NCBI GenBank assembly: GCA_003599485.1
Contig: QZKM01000012.1
Location: forward strand, 1 to 39,647
DNA from: Gammaproteobacteria bacterium
Lineage (GTDB): Bacteria > Pseudomonadota > Gammaproteobacteria > SURF-13
Length of the DNA: 39,647 nucleotides
Reading direction: 5' to 3'
Below are positions 34,752 through 39,647 of this stretch, one piece after another. The notes beneath the pieces are model-generated. The model worked only from the letters and a program-made list of their open reading frames with translations, did no database searches and had not been told where the DNA came from. The translations under genes and the position numbers were made by a program. Every line of letters begins with the position of its first letter. The stretch's first letter is position 1.

Positions 34752-35444
34752 TCACCCCCAGCGCGCGATCGGCCAGCCGTGCCGGCGGGCGATCCGCGTC
34801 ATGCCGCGTATGGGGTTGACGACCTGGGGGTGGCCGACCGACCGCAGCAGGTCGAAATCCCCCGGGCTGTCCCCATAGGCGTAGCTCTTCTCCAGCGCGA
34901 GGCCGCGGGTCCCGGCGAAGGCGGCGATCAAGTCGTACTTGCCCCTGCCGTAAGGAAGGGGGGGCAGGAGCCGTCCGGTGAAGCGTCCGTCGGACTCCTC
35001 CGGCCTCGCCGCCAGCACGGTCTCCACGCTCAACTGCCTGGCCAGCGGCGCGGCGAGAAAATCCAGCGAGGCGGTCACCAGGACGACCGCGTGCCCCGCC
35101 CGGCGATGCGCGTCCAGCTTCCGCCGCCCCTCCCCGGACAGGCGGGGCAGGACCTGGATCTGGACGAATTCCAGGGCTTGGCCCGTGACCAGCGCGACCG
35201 CTTTCCCTTCCAGGTAGACTTTCCGCTCGCGCAGGGGATGGAAGGAGAGCGGGGGAGCGCCTTGGAGCAGCCAGGCGAGGCTGCGCAGGGCTTCCTTGCC
35301 GCCCACCAGTCCCCGCTTCCAGAGGAAGCGAAAGAAGCGCAGCTCGATCGCCGCGCCGGGGATCAGGGTGTTGTCCAGATCGAAAAAGGCGGCCACGTCA
35401 CCGGATTCAGAGGGGATCGTTGAGCTGCGCGCGGGGAATGCCAT
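34752..35444 (-). CDS. HAD-IB family phosphatase
   Basis: The 230-residue product (ATG at 35444) has motif I 'FFDLDNTLIPG', motif II 'VLVTASLDFLAAPLARQL', a Lys in 'GRGKYDLI', and motif IV 'YGDSPGDFDLL'. The HAD-IB group includes phosphoserine phosphatase and other small-molecule phosphatases; the 'DFLAAPLA' layout is like the SerB-like and PlsC-linked HAD proteins. The substrate is not clear. The frame is open further upstream into the tRNA gene, so that extended start is rejected. It probably forms an operon with the following small gene. Confidence 0.85.
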   Translation of the reverse strand: MAFPARSSTIPSESGDVAAFFDLDNTLIPGAAIELRFFRFLWKRGLVGGKEALRSLAWLLQGAPPLSFHPLRERKVYLEGKAVALVTGQALEFVQIQVLPRLSGEGRRKLDAHRRAGHAVVLVTASLDFLAAPLARQLSVETVLAARPEESDGRFTGRLLPPLPYGRGKYDLIAAFAGTRGLALEKSYAYGDSPGDFDLLRSVGHPQVVNPIRGMTRIARRHGWPIARWG

Positions 35445-35563
35445 GTGGGTAGGGTTAGAGAAAATAATTCGCCACGTTACGGGCGATTCTACCCAACGGG
35501 TCGCGCCTTGACAAGGGATTTGGCGGGCAGGTGCGGAGGGTGGAGATTGGCGGAGACAATCGG

Positions 35564-35569
35564 TATAAT
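35564..35569 (+). promoter_or_regulatory. -10 box of the tRNA-Leu gene
   Basis: A perfect TATAAT lies 10 bases before the tRNA 5' end. No convincing -35 hexamer is at 16-18 bp (TGGAGA at 17 bp). A TTGACA at 35508-35513 is too far away. Confidence 0.5.
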
Positions 35570-35579
35570 GCGCCGCAGT

Positions 35580-35663
35580 GCCGAAGTGGCGAAATGGCAG
35601 ACGCGCACGTTTGAGGGGCGTGTGGGGAAACCCGTGCGGGTTCAAGTCCCGCCTTCGGCACCA
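35580..35663 (+). tRNA. tRNA-Leu (anticodon GAG)
   Basis: The acceptor stem GCCGAAG pairs with CTTCGGC, followed by A and an encoded CCA (35661-35663). The anticodon stem CACGT/GCGTG holds the loop TTGAGGG, giving GAG, which reads CUC and CUU. The long variable arm (GGGGAAACCC region) marks a class II tRNA, and the T arm is GCGGG-TTCAAGT-CCCGC. The length of 84 with CCA fits leucine. No integrated element is seen at its 3' end. Confidence 0.95.
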
Positions 35664-35922
35664 TGTTCACGCTCCCGTCCAGTTGCGACACCAGCGCCCT
35701 TGCTTTCCTTCCTTCGCTCTCCTACGGTCCTTCTCATGAGCCCCGAAAGGACCCGTTTGCGCCAGCGAGAGAGGCCGGTCTCCTTTCTCAATCCAGTCTG
35801 AACCGTAGGGGACGCCGCCCGGCGTCACCTGGGCGGAGAACCGGGCGGACCGCTGTTCGGAACGGGGGCTGGGACGGCCAGAGGGTCGGGCCGGAAAACT
35901 TCCGCCTTCCTATCCGATCGGT

Positions 35923-37086
35923 TCAGGCCCGCAGCCGGGCGTAGCGCCACTTGAGCAGGATGGGGGAAAGGAAGGTCGTCCCTGCCACGACCAGCAGAAT
36001 GGCGCTGTACTCGCCTTCCTTGATGATTCCCTGGGACAGCCCGACGCCGGCAAAGATCAGCCCCACTTCGCCGCGCGGCAGCATGCCGATGCCCACCGCC
36101 AGCGGATCCGCCTTGCTGCCGAGCGCGCCGAGTCCGGCCACCAGCTTGCCGAGCACGGCGGCGACGCCCAGCGCCGCGGCCAGCAGCAGATAGGGCCGGT
36201 TCGCGGCCTCAAAGGGATTCAAGAGGCTCAGGTTGACGGCCGCGCCGACGAGCACGAAGAAAATCGGGACGAAGACGTCGGCGACGGGCTTGATCGCCTT
36301 CTCGATGTGCGCGAGCTGCTCCGTCCTGGCCAGGACCAGCCCCGCGGCGAAGGCGCCGACCAGGGGCGCGATGTGCAGAAGCCCGGACAGGTAGCCCAGC
36401 AGGAGCGCAAAGGTCACGGAGGCGACGATGAGGCTGCCGCGGGTGTTGAGCAACTTGAGGAAGTCGCCCAGCCGGTGCCCGTAAAAGATGCCGATCAGGA
36501 TCGCGGTGGCCAGCATCAGCGTCGCCAGCCCGGCGCTGCGCCCGACCTCCAGCCAGGAGACCGCGCCGGTCGTGGCCAGCCCGATCAGCACCGAGAGGAT
36601 GATGAGCCCCAGGAGGTCGTCGATGACCGCGGCGCCGAGGATCACGTGGCCGTCCGGGGTCTTGAGCTGTCCCAGCTCGGCGAGCGCGCGCGCGGAAATC
36701 GCGATGCTCGTCGCGGTGAGGGTGGCGCCCAGGAAGATCGCCTGCAACTGGCTGAGGCCCAGCGTCAGGCCCAGCAGGTCGCCGAGCAGGAAAGGGACGG
36801 CCACCCCGACGACGGCGACCAACGTCGCGGCCCGGCCCACCTTGAGGAAGGCGTGCAGGTCCGATTCGAGGCCGATCTCGAAGAGCAGGAGCATGACCCC
36901 CACCTCGCCCATCAGCTTGAGCGTGGGTGTCTCCTCGATCCATCCGAAGAGGCTGCCGCCGATCAGCACGCCGGCCAGGAGCTCGCCGAGGACCGACGGC
37001 TGGCCGAGGCGCAGGGCGATTTCGCCCATGACCCGCGCCGCGCTGTAGATGATGATCAGGTTGAGGAGAAACTCCTGCAGATCCAT
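35923..37086 (-). CDS. CPA2-family cation:proton antiporter
   Basis: Integral membrane protein with about 11-12 hydrophobic segments across 387 residues, exchanging Na+ or K+ for protons. Typical CPA2 motifs: 'RLGQPSVLGELLAGVLIGG' near the start, the two-Asp motif in 'GAAVIDDLLGLIIL' (ion binding), and 'GMLPRGEVGLIFAGVGLSQGII' in the later part. There is no C-terminal RCK/TrkA-N domain, unlike KefB/KefC, so it is the short NapA-like form. CAGGAGAC precedes the ATG. The 259 bp between tRNA-Leu and its stop codon show only a small hairpin (35811-35816/35821-35826). Confidence 0.93.
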   Translation of the reverse strand: MDLQEFLLNLIIIYSAARVMGEIALRLGQPSVLGELLAGVLIGGSLFGWIEETPTLKLMGEVGVMLLLFEIGLESDLHAFLKVGRAATLVAVVGVAVPFLLGDLLGLTLGLSQLQAIFLGATLTATSIAISARALAELGQLKTPDGHVILGAAVIDDLLGLIILSVLIGLATTGAVSWLEVGRSAGLATLMLATAILIGIFYGHRLGDFLKLLNTRGSLIVASVTFALLLGYLSGLLHIAPLVGAFAAGLVLARTEQLAHIEKAIKPVADVFVPIFFVLVGAAVNLSLLNPFEAANRPYLLLAAALGVAAVLGKLVAGLGALGSKADPLAVGIGMLPRGEVGLIFAGVGLSQGIIKEGEYSAILLVVAGTTFLSPILLKWRYARLRA

Positions 37087-37218
37087 GTCTCCTGCACCTT
37101 AACGGGAGCCGGGCGGCCAAAGCAATCGAAACCCGGCGGCGGACGCGCCGAGGGACGCATTGACTTCGCCCGCGGGAGGATTCAGACTGGGCCGCGCTTT
37201 CTTACGACGGAGCCTCTC

Positions 37219-37605
37219 ATGTCGGCGCTCAAACTCAACGCCCTGCTCGGCGCAGCGGTCGTGACCATCGGGTTGTGGCTGGTCTGGAGCGACCTCCCTT
37301 CCGCGGTCTACCTGCTGGCCGGTGGCGGGGTGGCGGCCTTGCTCCTCTGGCAAAGCGCGACGATCCCGGCGGTCTGGGGGTGGGCCACGGCGCTGCTGGG
37401 GCTGGAAAGCCTGGCCTGGCCGATCTGGACGATGGTGCAGGTGAGGCTGTCGACGGTCGAGGGGGCGCAACCGACGGATCAGCAGATGGGCCTCATCCTC
37501 ACGGCCATCCTCTTCGGGCTCTTTTCCTCCATTTTCTGGCTCACCTTCTCCTACGGCATCTTCAAGCGGATGGTCTGGAAGAGGGACGAGCCAGGCGGCT
37601 CGTGA
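37219..37605 (+). CDS. Small membrane protein, function unknown
   Basis: The 128-residue product (ATG at 37219) has four probable membrane segments: about 7-25, 28-45, 49-70 and 92-115, with a basic C-terminus 'FKRMVWKRDEPGGS'. I recognise no family. It is divergent from the antiporter with 132 bp between them. The same frame is open far upstream, but that part is antisense to the antiporter and not protein-like. The 202 bp that follow contain no gene and a short GTAGGGTGGGCACC-like stretch. Confidence 0.6.
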   Translation: MSALKLNALLGAAVVTIGLWLVWSDLPSAVYLLAGGGVAALLLWQSATIPAVWGWATALLGLESLAWPIWTMVQVRLSTVEGAQPTDQQMGLILTAILFGLFSSIFWLTFSYGIFKRMVWKRDEPGGS

Positions 37606-37807
37606 TCGCGGCCGGGTCGCGCGCCTCACGGGCCTCCTTCAACTTGCCAGCCCTGCCCGCTTCCTCCTAGGACTACTTCCGTAGGGTGGGCACCAACCCA
37701 TCGTGGCATCCCCCCCTGCCACTATCTAAGTAAAGTTAACCAGGGCCGAGAGACCTTAATACGTTTTAGTACTGGCGCTTCTTGTATGCGATCAATATGA
37801 TGGCAAG

Positions 37808-38005
37808 ATGGGCGGGAAGAAATCGCGCGTGCGCTCGTTCAAGTGCGACGAGGTCTTGTGGCAGGCCTTGCAGGACGCGGCTGATCGGGGCGGGAGGACC
37901 GTGTCCGATCAAATCCGCTTCCTCCTGGAGATCGGACTGTGTCTGAGAGAGCCGGATCCCACCGTGGGAGCCGCGAAAGCAAGGGAAGCCGGCCGACGAA
38001 AATAG
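37808..38005 (+). CDS. Small ribbon-helix-helix-like DNA-binding protein
   Basis: The 65-residue protein fits the ribbon-helix-helix (Arc/CopG) layout: a basic strand 'SRVRSFKCDE', helix 1 'VLWQALQDAADRGG', the turn 'RTVSDQ' and helix 2 'IRFLLEIGL', with a basic tail. Such proteins bind DNA as dimers and often control their own operon. The next gene (57 residues) begins 12 bp downstream. An antitoxin role is possible, but the partner does not look like a known toxin. The ribosome-binding site is weak. Confidence 0.7.
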   Translation: MGGKKSRVRSFKCDEVLWQALQDAADRGGRTVSDQIRFLLEIGLCLREPDPTVGAAKAREAGRRK

Positions 38006-38017
38006 GCGAAGGAGAGC

Positions 38018-38191
38018 ATGGAACTACACAAGCGGGTCACGGCCTTCCTCAGTGAAATTCTGCGCATGCGCCAGATGTTGCAGGAGGAGCGGCGGCTGAC
38101 GGACTCCGAGCATCAAATCTTGAAAGCGTCCCTCGAAGCGCTGCTGCTCGATGTGGAGGCCAACGCCAAGCACAAGTCCGAGCCGCATTGA
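38018..38191 (+). CDS. 57-residue helical protein, function unknown
   Basis: ATG at 38018 preceded by an excellent GAAGGAG site. The product is almost wholly helical with heptad-like leucines (LHKRVTAFLSEILRMRQML ... LKASLEALLLDVEANAK), suggesting a two-helix hairpin that forms oligomers or binds another protein. It follows the ribbon-helix-helix gene by 12 bp, so the two are likely co-transcribed. It ends 19 bp before the convergent priA stop. No known family recognised. Confidence 0.65.
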   Translation: MELHKRVTAFLSEILRMRQMLQEERRLTDSEHQILKASLEALLLDVEANAKHKSEPH

Positions 38192-38210
38192 GCATCCGCC
38201 CTTCTGCCCC

Positions 38211-39647
38211 CTACAGCATCTCCACCGGATCCACATCCACCTCGAACTTGAGCCCGCCCTTCCGATCCGTCCTTTCCAGTTTCTCCAGCGTCGTCTTGAC
38301 CGCCTCCCGGCCGGCGTCCGCCTGTCCGGCCTTGACCAGCAACTGCCAGCGGTGACGGCCGCGCAACTGGGCATGGCTGGCCGGAACGGGACCCAGCACC
38401 GTCGTCTGGGCGTGACGGCCCGGGACGCCGGCCGCGATCGCCGCCAGCAGCAGCCTGGCCCAGCGCTTCGCCGCCTGCTGCACCCGTTCCGCCTCCTGCC
38501 CCGACACGCGGAGGCTGATCAGGTGCGCCGACGGCGGATAGCCGAGCGCCTGGCGGAAGATCATTTCCTGCTCATAGAAGAGCGCGGGCAGGCCGCCCGC
38601 CACCGCGGCGATCGCATGGTGATCCGGCATGTGCGATTGCACGACGACCCGGCCGCCGGATGCGGCGGGAAGGGCCAGGTCTGCGGCATCGCGGAGCGCA
38701 TGGTAGGTCCGCTCGGCGGCGCGGAAATCGGCCACGTGCAGACCGTCGTCGGCCTGGGGAACGCCCACGAATCCGACCGGCGGGAGCGGGCTGCCCTGAA
38801 ACAGCATCTGGGTGCCGATGAGGATGTCCCACCGTCCGGCGGCCGCCTCCTGCCGCAGCGCTTCGGCCTTGGCCGGGGTGCGGGCGCGCTCCCGGTCCAG
38901 CCTGGTGAGGACGGCCCCGGGGAACTGGCGCCGGAGCATCTCCTCCAGCCGTTCCGTGCCCGACCCGACCGGCTCGAGCCGCGCCGCCTGGCAGGCGGGG
39001 CAGACGTCCGGCAGCGCCCGGGACAGCCCGCAATAGCGGCAAGCCAGGGTTGCCGCCTTGCGGAAATAGGTGAAGGCGACCGTGCAATCCGGACAGCGCA
39101 GGGCCTGGCCGCAATCCCGGCAGAGCAAGGCCGTCGAGAAGCCCTTCCGGTTGAGGAAGAGCACCGCGCGGCTCCCCGCGTCGAGGGCGGCGCGGATGCC
39201 GTCGACCAGGCCCGTGGAGAGCAGCGTGCCGTAGGGCTGCCGCCGCATGTCCACCACTTCGATGTGCGGGGCGGGCGGTTGCCAGGTCAGGGCGCGGCTT
39301 TCGCCGCAGTCCTGCCAGGTCTCCAGTGACGGATGGGAGGAGCCCAGGATCAGGCGCGCCCGGTGCTGCGCGGCCCGCATCCGCGCCACATCACGGGCGT
39401 GGTAGCGCGGCTCCTGCTCTTCCTTGAGCGAGGCATCGTCCTCCTGGTCCACGCAGACCAGACCCAGGGAGGGCAGGGGCGCAAAAATGGCCGAGCGGGT
39501 CCCGACCACGATCCGCAAGCGGCCGGATTGCATCTCGCGCCAGACCTCGGTGCGAACGGCCGGGGAGAGCCCGCTGTGGAAGAGGGCCACCTGGTCCGGC
39601 CACCGCTGCCTGGCCTGGCGCGCCATCAGCGTGGCCCGCGCGATGTC
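38211..39647 (-). CDS. priA: PriA-like primosomal protein N' with atypical helicase motifs (5' end outside window)
   Basis: The C-terminal 478 residues of a PriA homologue; the frame runs off the right edge. PriA restarts stalled replication forks. The eight zinc-binding Cys are present (CRDC, CPDC, CRYC and CPAC), together with 'HSGLS', 'GTRSAIFAPL', 'GTERLEEML', 'GTQMLFQG' and 'DFRAAERTYHAL'. Three helicase motifs are changed. Motif II reads VDQEDD instead of DEEH, so the catalytic Glu is Gln (codon 39444-39446). Motif III is GSSHPSLET instead of GSATPSLES. The QVAGRAGR motif VI (arginine finger) is absent, replaced by 'RDAADLALPAASGG'. The N-terminus with Walker A is not in the window. So this may be a PriA that no longer unwinds DNA but still assembles the primosome. 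Confidence 0.9.
   Translation of the reverse strand, partial: DIARATLMARQARQRWPDQVALFHSGLSPAVRTEVWREMQSGRLRIVVGTRSAIFAPLPSLGLVCVDQEDDASLKEEQEPRYHARDVARMRAAQHRARLILGSSHPSLETWQDCGESRALTWQPPAPHIEVVDMRRQPYGTLLSTGLVDGIRAALDAGSRAVLFLNRKGFSTALLCRDCGQALRCPDCTVAFTYFRKAATLACRYCGLSRALPDVCPACQAARLEPVGSGTERLEEMLRRQFPGAVLTRLDRERARTPAKAEALRQEAAAGRWDILIGTQMLFQGSPLPPVGFVGVPQADDGLHVADFRAAERTYHALRDAADLALPAASGGRVVVQSHMPDHHAIAAVAGGLPALFYEQEMIFRQALGYPPSAHLISLRVSGQEAERVQQAAKRWARLLLAAIAAGVPGRHAQTTVLGPVPASHAQLRGRHRWQLLVKAGQADAGREAVKTTLEKLERTDRKGGLKFEVDVDPVEML

Noticed and set aside
35445-35645. N-terminal extension of the HAD phosphatase
   Set aside because: It would overlap the tRNA-Leu gene on the opposite strand and adds no family residues. 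The ATG at 35444 fits the HAD start.
36307-37218. A long plus-strand frame leading into the small membrane protein
   Set aside because: It is antisense to the antiporter and reads as Gln/Glu/Arg low complexity. Only the part from 37219 is kept.
1-39647. CRISPR arrays, insertion sequences, prophage or integrated elements at tRNA-Leu
   Set aside because: No repeated spacer array, transposase, integrase or flanking duplication was seen.

Overview
The window reads as two pieces of unrelated DNA joined near position 33,780-33,830. Bases 1 to about 33,778 look like a gammaproteobacterial chromosome: lol-exbBD-msbA-lpxK-ycaR-kdsB, rne/rluC/HAD/sppA, maf/yceD/rpmF/plsX/fabHDG/acpP/fabF/pabBC/mltG/tmk/holB/pilZ/tatD is the classic order of that class. 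The DNA is G+C rich with many GCGC-rich codons. No rRNA or named marker narrows the order. Bases from about 33,830 to the end carry a different set (queE, a HAD-IB phosphatase, tRNA-Leu, a CPA2 antiporter, a ribbon-helix-helix protein and an unusual PriA). My impression, from memory of protein style only, is a Nitrospirota-like bacterium. tatD (from the left) and queE (from the right) converge on the join and both lose their 3' ends there, so an assembly or amplification chimera is the simplest explanation.

Layout. 1-1147: a palindromic repeat and two small exported proteins of unknown function (a 10-cysteine secreted protein and a lipoprotein). 1150-5544 (minus): agmatine deiminase, N-carbamoylputrescine amidase (putrescine from agmatine), an RsmB-type rRNA methyltransferase and a divergent type I-beta DAHP synthase, tightly packed. 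5766-6273: an exported, highly charged protein with a terminator. 6319-14715 (plus): an envelope block for lipoprotein sorting (LolC/E, LolD), an ExbB/ExbD motor pair, lipid A flipping (MsbA), lipid A 4'-kinase (LpxK), a Trm112-like protein and CMP-Kdo synthesis (KdsB), then a protein-deglycation-like pair (LMW phosphatase and fructosamine kinase-like) beyond a small antisense gene. 14712-16880 (minus): RNase E with a 328-bp leader. 17209-19842 (plus): RluC, a frameshifted HAD phosphatase and SppA. 19949-21492 (minus): ferredoxin-NADP reductase and Maf/YceF.

21562-33778 (plus): the fatty-acid operon from yceD-rpmF-plsX through fabH, fabD, fabG, acpP and fabF, followed by p-aminobenzoate synthesis (pabB, pabC), MltG, thymidylate kinase, DNA polymerase III delta-prime, PilZ and TatD. 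A near-consensus sigma-70 promoter sits so close to the yceD start that the mRNA may be leaderless.

33,829-39,647: the second genome piece, ending inside a PriA homologue whose helicase motifs II, III and VI all depart from consensus. No CRISPR array, insertion sequence, prophage or rRNA gene was seen. The points most worth checking are the join, the unusual PriA, the possible leaderless promoter, the DAHP synthase metal-ligand substitution and the kinase/phosphatase deglycation pair.
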